Shown here in pieces: positions 11,838 to 26,145 of a DNA stretch of 64,000 nucleotides (its first letter is position 1; the number at the start of each line of letters is the position of its first letter). The notes beneath the pieces are model-generated. The model did not search any database. It saw only the letters and a list, made by a program, of their open reading frames with translations, and was not told the DNA's origin. The position numbers and the translations under genes were made by a program. The stretch is from Populus alba (Eukaryota > Streptophyta > Magnoliopsida > Malpighiales > Salicaceae): assembly GCF_005239225.2 (NCBI RefSeq), contig NC_133292.1, positions 11,991,965 to 12,055,964 on the forward strand, in the 5' to 3' direction.

Positions 11838-13316
11838 GTTGATTTAATGACCTAGACCTCCTTCTACATCGGTCTCCAACAACGGTTATATTCATGAAGA
11901 CATTCATGGCTTCGTGTGCTTTCTTTTCCGTTCTAATCGGATTCTTTCTGGAACTTAAATGACCATGCCAACCGGGCGGTTTTTGCTTACGAGGAATGGC
12001 AACGAAGCCTGGCAGATTAAGGATTCGAATGTGTTTGGTATTGTGGTAGGTTTGTGATTGTGATGTACAAAAAGTTGTTCAAATCGGAGCCAATTTTGCG
12101 GCAGGTTTTAATAACCAACTGAACCCGTCACTCTCCAGCTCTGCTGGGTTTTAAATTCATGGGACCTGTAATTGTAATGGTCAAGGTGGGATGGACCTGG
12201 CTGTTGCTGTAGCCTGTAGGTACAGAGTCTAAAGACTGGCCGTCAGTGTCAACGACTCGCTGCCAGTTAGAATGATTCATGTGGCATTGTCCACAAGAAA
12301 AGGGTGCTTCGTGTCAGTCGCCTGGATTAGTTGAACGGTCTAGAAGTCCTGCGCAGCTAGTAGAAAGAGGTAGGCATCACAATTAACGATCCTAAAGGAC
12401 CAAAGCAAGCCATTGTTATCATTGCCCTGCTGACCAGCAAGAAGAAAGCTTGGGAACGTCATCAATGATTTCATAACACGTAGTCAAGAATCAGGCCACA
12501 GTGCGGCAAATACGAAGACTTTTCTTTTCAATATATGAAAGAGTAACTAATATGGGCTTAATTTACAACAAAAAGAATAAATATTGTGATAGCAAGCTGT
12601 TTTTAAGAAAAAACCGAGTTCCCATGATCAACGTCGACCTCTAGGTTTTCTTCTTTTTCCTTCTTTTAGATTTTGGAGCTCCTGCTTCAATTGAAACGAA
12701 AGCATCTCTTGCATTTTTGTTGCAGTTTTGCCATCCATGCTTGAAAGGAGTCTCGTCTTGCTTTAAACCGATAGCTGTGCTCAAGGCCAACCCGAAAAGG
12801 CACCAACCTCAATGGTTATGTCATAAGCATCAACAAAAGCAGCATAATTCATCAAGGAGGTTAAGCAAGCAGCAACCAGTACTATCTCAGAATAAAGAAA
12901 TCAATGAAACAAATGCAATCCGGTAAAATGTAAAATTGTAGCTCGAAAAATGTCTGAAAATAACACGTCTAATCTAGAAGCCTGATACATGATGAACCCT
13001 TGAATCGATGTGTGTACATTGTACAAAGAAAAATCAAAAGAGTCAAACACAGAGCATACAGGGGGAGGCATGGATACAGAGGGCGGCATATTTGTTAGTT
13101 GGAACACCTGTGAGAGCCTCTTTTACAAAACTGGAACCATTCAACTCACAAATCATCCACACTATTGACTTGATGATTCCTAAATCACATTCCACGGCAA
13201 GATATGGATAGATCTCAAATGAATTTGGGAAGCTGAGGTTCCTCGTATAAGATTGAAGCCATTTTTGAAAAGGTACGAGTGAAAAGTCTGGTGTTAAACA
13301 CCACCTGGAAATTATA
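11838..13316. other. Gene-free stretch between SINE and SRPK 3' end
   Basis: It has mixed composition, less AT-rich than other gaps, without a coding pattern, RNA gene or clear transposon that I can support. The right few hundred bases should be SRPK 3' UTR. Short open frames at 12717-12926 and 13008-13211 look like chance. Confidence 0.5.
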
Positions 13317-16515
<3,199 letters not shown>

Positions 16516-16780
16516 AATAGTTTTTAAACCTGGCCGGTCCAAACCCCGGGTTTGAAGTTTTAATCGGGTTATTGGATTAATTTTTATTTAAAAAAAATCA
16601 AAACAATGATATTTTAGTTAAAAAAAATCAATGAGTTGAAACCAAGTTTTGTTGGATCGCTGGGTCAACCTACCGGGTCACATTAAGTCATGACTTTTTT
16701 TATTTTTTATTTAATTCGACCTGGTTCCAGCACCAGATCTCAGGTCGACCCGCTAAACCAGACTGGGTTTCAAAACTATG
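16516..16780. mobile_element. MITE-like element with GC-rich subterminal inverted repeats
   Basis: The left end ATAGTTTTTAAACCTGGCC mirrors the right end, whose reverse complement is ATAGTTTTGAAACCCAGTC. The interior is AT-rich and carries paired runs such as CCGGGT and GGGTC. It resembles a common dicot foldback repeat built of short GGGTC/GACCC-type words. No coding capacity. Confidence 0.55.
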
Positions 16781-17309
16781 CAAACCAGAACACTCTATTT
16801 TTTTAGCATAGCTAAAAAACTTCTTAAGCACAAAAGCTTTCTTCCTTTTAGTTGAGTGCTCAGCAAAAAAGCAAAGAAGCTTGTGAAGAAATCCCACCAT
16901 GCCTTTTCTCCAGCATCAAATCACTAGGAGGTCCCAAATAGGAACAATCTGCCTATAAAAAAAACCTTCGGATTTAAAGAAAATCTCCCATGCTATAATT
17001 AACCATTCTCTCTCGTTGCATTTCTTTACAAAGCAGGGAAAAAATAATAATAATAAAAAAAAAAAAAAAAACCTTTCTCTCAGCACTCATTGCCTTTACC
17101 CTCCAACTATACTGACCTGAAGCAATTGTTTGGGGTTGCAGCACAACGACATGGGTTTTGTCCCTAACTTGTGTTTCATAGTGTTTGGTAAACATTTGGA
17201 AGTGGCATGGGCCAATCAAAACTGAGGTTGAACCTTAGTTATTGAAAAGCAACTAATCTATGTTTTTTTATACGTGGTTCGGATCAAGTTTTGAACTGTG
17301 TTTCAATAG

Positions 17310-17545
17310 ACTAGTTTTTATTTTTATAATTTTAAAAAAATATATTTTTGATATAAAAGCATCAAAATAATATGAAAATATATATAAAAAATAATTTGAA
17401 GTAAAGAAAAAATTAAAAAATTTTAAATTTTTAAAAATAATGATTCTGAAACACAAAAATAAACAAAATTTTACAAAACTCAATTAAAAAACATATAAAA
17501 AATGCTTCCTAAAAACTATATTTTAAACTTAATTTTTTAATATAT
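17310..17545. repeat. Dispersed AT-rich MITE family, copy
   Basis: One of about 15 copies in the window of a degenerate 100-200 bp repeat. It contains a TATTAAAATAATTT-like word, a run of the type TTTTTAATATCAACATATTAAAATGAT, and a tail of A/T runs ending CTTTTAAAA. Other copies by eye: 16260-16345, 18816-18966, 21361-21482, 22191-22345, 23066-23185, 23553-23630, 24006-24183, 34494-34636, 40918-41062, 47311-47450, 49229-49395, 52242-52376, 53435-53515, 54901-55020. Both orientations occur. Confidence 0.6.
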
Positions 17546-18373
17546 AAACTTAATTTAATATATTACCGAACACGAACACCTAAGTATATTTTTGACACTA
17601 CAAACGTAGAAAGTAGAACTTTTTCGAGGTTCAATCCAACTATTTCAGCAATGTGGCCTTCTAGACAAATAAATTGGGCATGTAGTTTTCTAAGGCCTCT
17701 GACCTCAAGGCTTACAGAGCCCATGACATATACATGGAAAGCTTATTGCAATTGTTTTTTCTTTTTTATATATTTGACTTTACAAAAATCTTATTGCAAA
17801 TTTGCAATTGATGTTGATGTTCTTATCAAATGAAAATTCGAGCTCAAACTCGATGATTTCAAGCACCTTCCTCGAGGAGACACCTTGTTCTCTCGAGTCA
17901 ACAGCCTTTTGAAAATTAACATGCCCAGTTTTTTAATCATATCTGACTCTGCAAAAATATTTAGAAATGCAATTAATAATGCCGTGCACGTCAATTAATT
18001 TTCCAATGCTTCCTTTTTATTATAAAAATAGTTGCTCCAATAAAAAGAAAGTGGATTATGATTAATAAAAAGTATAAGTAATTAAGTATTGTTTTGGCTG
18101 GCAAAATATTAGGATAACTATCGAGGAAAATTGAATTAACAGGATTGGATGGAGTGAGTGGTCAAATTAGGATCCTCCACTATCATTTTTTTTTTAAATA
18201 ATAACAAAATGGAATGCATTAAATGAGCTAAAAATATAAATTAAAGAAAAAAAATCAATCATTCATTAATAGACCAAATGGGAAGAGAGAATTATAAAAC
18301 AGTGTTTGAAAATATGGTTGTATCTGTTTTTTTAAAAAAAAATTATTATCTGCTACAACAATAATTTTAATGT

Positions 18374-18597
18374 GTATAAGAATTAAATCATTCTATCTAT
18401 ATTATTTTTAATGCAAAACAAAAAAAAAATATGGTTTGACACAACGATGCATGAATTTACACAAGAATCTAATGATTCAAGTCTTTTGTTGGACCAAAAT
18501 ACAGATAAGATTTAACAAATATACTTAATTTTTTTTCTTTTTTTAGAATTCTTCTGATATGCTAATTAATATAGATAGAATGATTTAATTCTTATAC
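18374..18597. repeat. Perfect 31-bp inverted repeat around a 162-bp spacer
   Basis: The left arm 18374-18404 (GTATAAGAATTAAATCATTC...) is the exact reverse complement of the right arm 18567-18597. The arms are AT-rich but not simple sequence. This may be the terminal inverted repeats of a young foldback/MITE element, or a hairpin RNA source. No open frame lies inside. Confidence 0.7.
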
Positions 18598-20086
18598 TCG
18601 TAATATTAATATTTCTATTAGATTTTTACTGGTTCATGAAAAAATTAAATCATGCGAGCAAAACTTTCCAATCGGAAGTTTCCCCACAATGAATCCAGGT
18701 TCCAATCGTGGCATTCAATTCATTGCCAGATGAATCCTTCAAATTCCAAAACACAAGTGCCCTGAGAATATTTGATAGTTCGGTGGTTTTTATTTTTTCT
18801 GTGGCATGTTTTGAAAATATATTTTGTTTAAAAATAAAATAAATTGATTTTATTTTTATTTTTTGTTTGATGATTTTGACGTGAAGATGTATAAAATAAA
18901 ATAAATTATATAAAAATATTTTTAAAAAACATCTTTAACCACAATATTAAAAAAAAAAAAAAAACACTCCGCAGCTTTTAAAAATGGAATCAAGCAAGGT
19001 CGAATCTGGGTTTCCAAACAAGAAGATAAGGAAACCAATTTGACACAGATACATCGTCCCATAAAGCATAATTTATGCTGACACTTGACCCTCTATTTGT
19101 TTCAGCTCCTGCATATCCATCAATTCAGCACGAATCTTGAAATTGGGATAGCTGGAGGAATAAATTCATGAAATTATTGAGTTCACATTAAAAGGTGGAA
19201 AATCCCCATCACAAGTCAAACATTTGAAAAACTCAATTGCAATAGATCATCAACAGATGCTCTCGTTTTTTCTTCAATCCTAACCAATCTAGATGAATTT
19301 TTCATCTAGTTTTTCTTCACCCCGAACCAGTCTCGGTTATAACTATGACCTTGGTCTTCTTCTCGGACAAAAAATAACTCTGAAATATTAGATTCAATTA
19401 TCAAGTGTTCTCTCTAATCCAAGATAGAATTAGTGCCTACGAGTTCCATGCTTGTGTTTCCCGAAAATCATTTTCTTCAAAATCAAGCAAATCATGGCTG
19501 TTCTATTCCACATCCGGCATAAAAACAACCAAAACCCAGAAACAAAATGAACATGAATGGGCGAAAAACTATAAAAGAACACCAGATTTACAATTAGGAA
19601 GCTAAGACGTCTGTTGATCATGGAATTAGATTCCCTTCTATATAAGATTCTCACTCAATCTAACCTCAAATCGCCATCCCAAATCACAAAGAGCATCATA
19701 TCCCACGAACCCAAAAGGAATAACTAAGGAAAAACAATCCAATGTGTAATTTTGTTTCTCACACCACCCCAGTCCATGCCAATTATCCAACAGACAGTAT
19801 AAGGACATCTCCACATTGCATGATGCATTTACATCTCCATTGTCAGAAGAACTCAAAAGTCAGAACTCCTGTTCTTACACGAAGGCCCACATGAATTCAT
19901 CTTCACGAACTCGCGTTGGACCCCAAACAAAAACCAATTTGCATTTGTACCCTTCCTTTCAAAGTACAAATCCAATCCATCGCAATCAAGTTCAAAAAAC
20001 CCCGCATTTGTACCCTTTACCACCACCATCAAAGCACAATATCGAGACCCATTACTTTATACCATACACCAGGCTTGCAGCATCCA
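18598..20086. other. Gene-free stretch and 3' flank of the small Cys-cluster gene
   Basis: One AT-rich repeat copy lies at about 18816-18966. The remainder (about 19000-20086) is compositionally more balanced and probably includes the 3' UTR of the gene at 20087-20593. Short open frames at 19405-20248 on the plus strand overlap that gene's antisense and show no family resemblance. Confidence 0.4.
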
Positions 20087-20593
20087 TCATGTACCTCTTT
20101 GAGATGGGCTCCTCCAAAACCCAGTATTGTAAAACTGGTCCCACATTTGCTTCTCCAAATCAACGGCTTCAGTTTCTTCATCATGATTATGATCATGGTG
20201 ATCACAACATTTCCCTTTCTCCACAGCCTCTGTAGCCTTCTTCTCTGACTGTAATTCCTCCTCCCTGGACCCACCGCTACTGGGAGACAACAGGGACCTT
20301 TCTTTCTGCTTCTTTTTTCTCAAACGGTGTCGTTTCTTGGCCTTCTTACATAAACAAGCCGGCACCTTATAAACGGCTAAAACAAGAAGGTTTATCACAG
20401 TGCATGGACAGCAGCAACACACCGCTGCCGTGCCACCTGCCACCTCACCAAAACTCTGCTTTTTCGTCCTTCCCAAGTTCTTCTCCCTCCCCTCTCCTGT
20501 CGGTACGATTTTTGACCCTGTCGCTTCTGTCAACAAAGGCTGCATCCTTCGGTTCGAGGAAGGTGATCGCAGAAGATGCCCCTGGTGAGTCAT
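20087..20593 (-). CDS. Small conserved plant protein with Cys cluster, function unknown
   Basis: 168 residues, single exon, starting MTHQGHLLRSPSSNRRMQPL. The central segment (about residues 54-84) is GGTAAVCCCCPCTVINLLVL followed by AVYKVPACLCKKAKKRHR: a CCCCPC cluster, a short hydrophobic run and a strongly basic stretch. This looks like a membrane-associated or acylated hinge. The C-terminal third has CCDHHDHNHDEE, a His/Asp/Cys run that could bind metal, then a conserved-looking end DLEKQMWDQFYNTGFWRSPS. I recall related uncharacterised plant proteins sharing the CCCCPC..VYKVP core, but cannot name a function. The start is the only upstream Met in frame. It stands alone between long AT-rich gaps. 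Confidence 0.75.
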   Translation of the reverse strand: MTHQGHLLRSPSSNRRMQPLLTEATGSKIVPTGEGREKNLGRTKKQSFGEVAGGTAAVCCCCPCTVINLLVLAVYKVPACLCKKAKKRHRLRKKKQKERSLLSPSSGGSREEELQSEKKATEAVEKGKCCDHHDHNHDEETEAVDLEKQMWDQFYNTGFWRSPSQRGT

Positions 20594-23500
20594 ACCGAAT
20601 CAACTCGGCCGGCTCAAAAAAAGATTAGAGACGCGGTTTTTTCTGGTTTCCTGGAATGGAAAATCGAGGAGATTAATGGGCTTTAAGGATTATTTAAAGA
20701 GGTGTCAGAAAAGGGTGTGACTAATGACTTTCTTGCAGAAAAAGACCCTTTCTTCCTCTTCTTTTTCTCCGTTTGGTTTCTTAGAGACGTTAAAGCGATC
20801 GAAGAGGAGGGAGGAGGTATTTAATAAGGAAACGATTAGGTTCAACAAGGGGATGAAGAAGTGGGGATAGGAAGCGAGAGGCAAGGCGAGTAAAGGGGTG
20901 GGCTTTTTTTTCTTTCAAACGCGGACACGACGAGGTTTCAGTTGTGTTTCGATGAGATTTTTTCTATGTATTTCTTTTATCAATAAAGGTTTGGTCTTTT
21001 CCGAGCCACTGATAAAACATGGAAAGGAAAGGCTGTCGAAATGACCAAATTACGTGGTTGTTAACTTACAACCTGATTTTTTTTTTTTGGTGTGAATTTA
21101 AATTAATATTTATGGTTTTTATTTATGGAGAGTGGGTAGGTGTTGTCAAATTTGATATGGCCTCTTTAGGAGAAGATTTTAAGAATTTAAAGAGCAGGGA
21201 TAAGTAGTTATTCTCTAAATTTATTTTAAATAGAAATAAATAAATGATGAAAAAAATTAAATTATTAAAAATAATAATATTTCTATCTATGTTTTTTTTT
21301 CTTTTTTTTTTCCTTTCTTATTAAGAGGTGTTTGAGAGTACAGAGTGGTTTTCTTTTCTTTTCAAAGTGTTTTATATATTAAAATAATTTATTTTTGTAT
21401 TTATTAAAAATTATTTTTAATATCAAAACATTAAAATAATCTAAAAATATATACAAAAATTAATTTTATATATATAAAAAATCAAAGATTTTATGATTTA
21501 TAATGCAATTCTTAATAGAATATAAGAATAATTGCAAGTAGCATTCTAAACTTTCTAGCACTTCACCTATAGGTTTATACCTATACTATTATGATAAGTC
21601 CATGAGCATGTTCAAGATTAGAAGTTCCTATTGTATTCCTTTTCTAGCATGTTCAGATGAAAAGTGTAAGGTTTATTTTTTATTAATTTCTTTTATTCTT
21701 TTTTTTTTTCTGTTCTAGACCAATAACAATCCATTTAATAAATTGGTATTTTTTAAAAAAAGTAAAAAAACATCTTTCTGTTTTTTATCAGAATCTATTC
21801 TTTATTAGTTGGAGTCAACGATAACCTTGATCTTGGTGTCTTCTCTGTGCTTGAGTAAAGCAATCCATGACTCAAACTTTATTTCATTTTATCAACAATC
21901 TTAAAGTCAATTCATATAAAAATAAAAAAGGATTCGTTAATGTACAAAATATTATCATCGTTTTAGAGTTTGAAGTTTAAATTAAACCTAATGCATCTTC
22001 AGATGAAGATTTTCATAGCACAAGTGGTTTATGCATCTCTTCAAAGATTCTTGTGGTGTGAAATGTTTCTATTATTGATAAATCCTAGATTTTTTCATCA
22101 TTATGATCTAAAATTTATAATTTCACGCTCATTTGTTGTGAAATCTATTATATTCATATACAAAGCTAGTTTGATAATGTAGAAACAATTATCTTTAAAA
22201 ATATTTTTATTTAAAAATAATATATATTTTTTATTTTTTAAAATTTATTTTTAACATCAACATATTAAAATGATATGAAAACACACAATAAAATTAATTT
22301 AAAGTAACAAAAACTTTATATTTTTTTAAAAACACTTTTAAAATATAAAAAATCATCCCATTGCTAATTAAGAACAAGGGAGTTGATGAAAATGGTTCGC
22401 GACATGGTCGCTTTCAAGAAACATTACTTGTTTTTAGAGATAAAAAGGAGTGAAAAGAAGCAAAATGCTTGGGAGTGAATTGAATTAAAAAGCATAATAG
22501 AGAGAGCTAGCGTACAAAGAAACGAGTCAAGAGAAGCTCTCAATTGTACCGGGACCCTTTAGCTAGCGAATTCACTCACCACCACTTCTTCTTATTATTA
22601 TTATTATTATTTAATTTTTATTTTGTTGATTTGACATTTGATTTCTTTTTTTTCTCGGCGGCCGTGGGTGAATTTATAATTTCAGGCTCAAAGAGCTCGC
22701 AGTTCTTATTTAGTTATTTTATATATATTTAAAACTCATTTATCCTTTCATCAGCCTCATCTTCTTGTATTGAAGCAAGCCCACCTGAGAAAACCACACA
22801 AAAAAAATAAAAATAAAATTGATTATCACCAGAGAATATTTGGTGGCGAGAGACACCCTGCAGGCCTACGTGATCAGCTATCTTTAGCCCTGAGCTGAAA
22901 AAACAAAAAAAACGTGAAGCTCAGAAGTTCGAAGATGACGTCAAATAAAGCTGAGTTGGCAGGAAATCAAAATCAATTAATTAATAATCAAGTCAAAATC
23001 CAACTCAAGCGGTGACGTAACAGATACCATGACCGTTTAAAGAGTGCTCTCCATGTTGATGCGTTTTTAATTTATAAATATATTAAAATAATATTTTTTT
23101 AATCTTTAAAATTTATTTTTAACATTAAAATATTCAAAAATACCAAAAAAAATAATTAATTAATTTTAAAAAAACTATATTCTTATCGCAATGCCAAATT
23201 ATAGCCATTGCCCAAATCAAGATTTACGAGTTAAAATGATTTGTTTATATTAATTTGCCGGCAAACGAGGATGAATTTTCTGGCCCAGGTAGAGGTGGCA
23301 TGGTGTCGTGGCAGGCTGGCGGCAATGATAGTGAGGTGAGTTGGTGTAATAGTTCTTGGGCCACGACCATCTTTCTTCATGAGGTGGTGGTACTTTGCAA
23401 GACCATCAGTTTTTTTTTTTTTTTTTAATTCTCTTTCAGGATTGGCAGGACAGCATCAAATTCAAGGTTTTGGATTCAAAGTTGAAGACAAGATGGAAGT

Positions 23501-24840
23501 TGTTTCTTGTATGATTTTAACACGCGGTAATAGTTATTGGTTTTAAGTTTTGTTTTTTAAAAAATATTTTGAATATTAAAATATTAAAACTATTTAAAAA
23601 AAATATACTTTCAACTATATTTTTAAACACCGTATTAATTAGAGTAATCTATGATTTACCTCAGGTTAAATGAATTCATATCGTTGTCCATCATCTAAAG
23701 TAATTATGTATGAAAACAAATCTTCCATTGAAATCAGCATCCATCAAATTGAGATGAAATTGTCATCTTTGTAAACGAGCAGTAAACCATGGAGGAATCG
23801 GTGCCTGCGGATGGCGATGGATGATAGCGATTAACCTCTAAAAATCTTCATTTGTGGTTCTCTCTCTCTATCCTTCATTTATTTGGTGCGTTGGATAGAA
23901 CTGAGCTAAGAAGTCATAAGATCATTAGTCAATTCATTATTTATTATTGTTATTAAAAGGGATTCCTTCATGCAATAAAGATTATTAGCTAATGTTATTG
24001 TAATTATTTTTTAATATATTTTTATTTATAAATATATTAAAATAATATATATTTTTTATTCTTTTAAAATTAGAGCATTAAAATGATCTAAAAATATTAT
24101 AAAAAATATTAATTTGAAACAAAAAAATAAAAAATTTTAATTTTTTTTTAAAATACTTTTAAAACACAAAAATAAACAGAGAAAAAAAAAGGTGTCTTCA
24201 TATTAACTTGTAAGTAAAAACAATATTTTTTGAAGAAAAAAAAATTCACAAAACATTAGAATGGTGGAAGCCATAATAATTCCCATATTGATTACGGTTT
24301 TTTATTATAGATTTTATTTCTCTACCTTTTCTTTTAAAACCTATATAAGGCTACTATTTGTTAAATCACTCATAGCTAGCCTTTGTTTTCCAAGTCTCAT
24401 ACTATTATATTTCGATTTTCCCTTTGAATTTACGCTTTTTTTTTCAATTTTCAATTGTTCTAGCTAAAACAGTTACGATGGTTCAATTCACCATCATCCC
24501 CACCAACAAATTGATTGAAACAAATGGAGAGGATCGAAATGAATAAAGTATTGTAGTTTATGGTCTAGATCCACACCTTTAAGCGGAAAAGCTCTCGTAT
24601 AAGCGGCTGGTTGGTCTTGTGTTTTTAGTTTTTACTCCTGTTTGAGCATGTTTAAAGGAAGTTTGACATGAAAAGGTATTAAAACTGATTTTTTTAATCT
24701 TTTCCAATGATTTTAACAAACTAATGTGAGGAGAATAAAAATATATTTTAATATATTTTGAAGACAAAACACACTGAAAAGAACATGAGTTCAAGCATAG
24801 CAAAAAGGAGGGACAGGCCTTTAAATAGTAGTAGTTAATG
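20594..24840. other. 4.2-kb AT-rich gap with several MITE copies
   Basis: It contains the upstream region of the small Cys-cluster gene (about 20594-20990), then AT-rich DNA with repeat-family copies at about 21361-21482, 22191-22345, 23066-23185, 23553-23630 and 24006-24183. There is also a short (TTA)n run near 22591-22610. No coding region is supported; open frames of 60-70 codons here are composed of Phe, Ile, Leu and Lys from AT-rich DNA. Confidence 0.5.
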
Positions 24841-24869
24841 GCGCTTTACCTGTCTTTACGCTCAAACTT

Positions 24870-25620
24870 TTATGCTATGTTTGTTGTTTAGAAAGCTGTT
24901 TTTAAAAGATTATTTTTTAAGTTTTTCTCTGTTTATTTGTTATTAAAAAAATTGATCAACGAAAAATACTTTCAGTCAAAGAAAAATTTGGCTTGATTTT
25001 TAAAAAAGTATTTTTCTGAAAAATTTAGACAGAAAACACTTTTTGAAAGTTGTTAAAAATTTTAAAATATCATATTATTTGTTGATTATATCAAATTTGA
25101 TCCCCAAACTTTTAATTATTGTATATATTTTATTTTGAATATTTATTTTTTAATTTCATCTCTTAAAATTTAATTTTTATATTAAATTTGATCATCATTT
25201 TTATAATTGTTATTTGTTTTTTCCTCGTCATCTTTTATTAAATTTTTTTATTTATCAAAGTTGATTCTTATTCTTTTGATTATTACTTATTTTATTTGAA
25301 ATAATGTATAAAATATTAATTATTATTATTTTAATTTCTTTATCTTTTATTATTTTTTATTTTTTAGATTTGATATCTATTATTTTGATTATTATTTATT
25401 TTTTTGAGATAATTTATAAAATTATATATATTTTTTTAATTTTATTTTCATTCAAGTTTTTAATTTGTAAAATTTATTTCTCATTATTTTAATAAACTTG
25501 CAAAAAATAAAACATTAATAAGTTATTTTACAATTTATTTTTCATGACATAACTAAACACTAAAAAATTTTTCTAATTTATTTTTTATTATATTACCAAA
25601 CATCATAAAAAAATTTAATT
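24870..25620. mobile_element. Possible long foldback element (about 750 bp)
   Basis: The left edge reads ATGCTATGTTTGTTGTTTAG and the right part contains complementary words (AACTAAACACTAAAAA, ATTACCAAACATC). The ends look like decayed inverted repeats of the type seen in non-autonomous plant DNA transposons. The interior is almost pure A/T with LTR-like words (TTTGATCCCCAAACTTTTAA). Boundaries are approximate. Confidence 0.3.
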
Positions 25621-26145
25621 TCTCTGATATTATTAGAGAGTAGAGTATTTTCCCAAACTATTATTTTTCAAATGAATGACTGCTTAAGTGGATTGCCGAC
25701 AACGAAGTTCATATCCCTGAAAATGAAATCTTGCACGTCTGATGGTGCTTATCATGTCGTGAAAATAAAGGTAGTGGACGTCACTTCCAATTAGTCTGGA
25801 TCTCCCTTCTCCGTTTTTTTGACATTGGAATTCTTATCTCCTCAGAAAACTTCATTATGTAAAATCCGAAAGCTCCAACACATCAAACAATGCATTAATT
25901 CAGAATTGACGTACAAAATAAGTGACGGGTAAACCATCTTCTTTACCCAATAAATAGTCGAGTACATGTTTCCCTCCCGACCCCCTCTTTAACTACTCAT
26001 CCTCAAGGTTTTCCCTCCATCCCTAACCTCATTTTAGCACTACTTTCCTGTCCTTACGTCAAAGATACACTTAATGTTTCGAGGATAATTACCCCGATGA
26101 ACGTTAAATTAGGGCATCGCAATGATAAACAAAAATGTTCCTGCT

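Noticed and set aside
12717..12926. Plus-strand 69-codon frame
   Set aside because: No recognisable domain, no start context, and no splice partners; likely chance.
19816..20248. Two overlapping plus-strand open frames (139 and 110 codons)
   Set aside because: They overlap the 3' half and flank of the minus-strand Cys-cluster gene, low-complexity Thr/Pro/His composition, and no start context or homology.
25304..25492. 62-codon frame of mostly Ile, Phe, Leu
   Set aside because: Comes from A/T-only sequence within a likely transposon.
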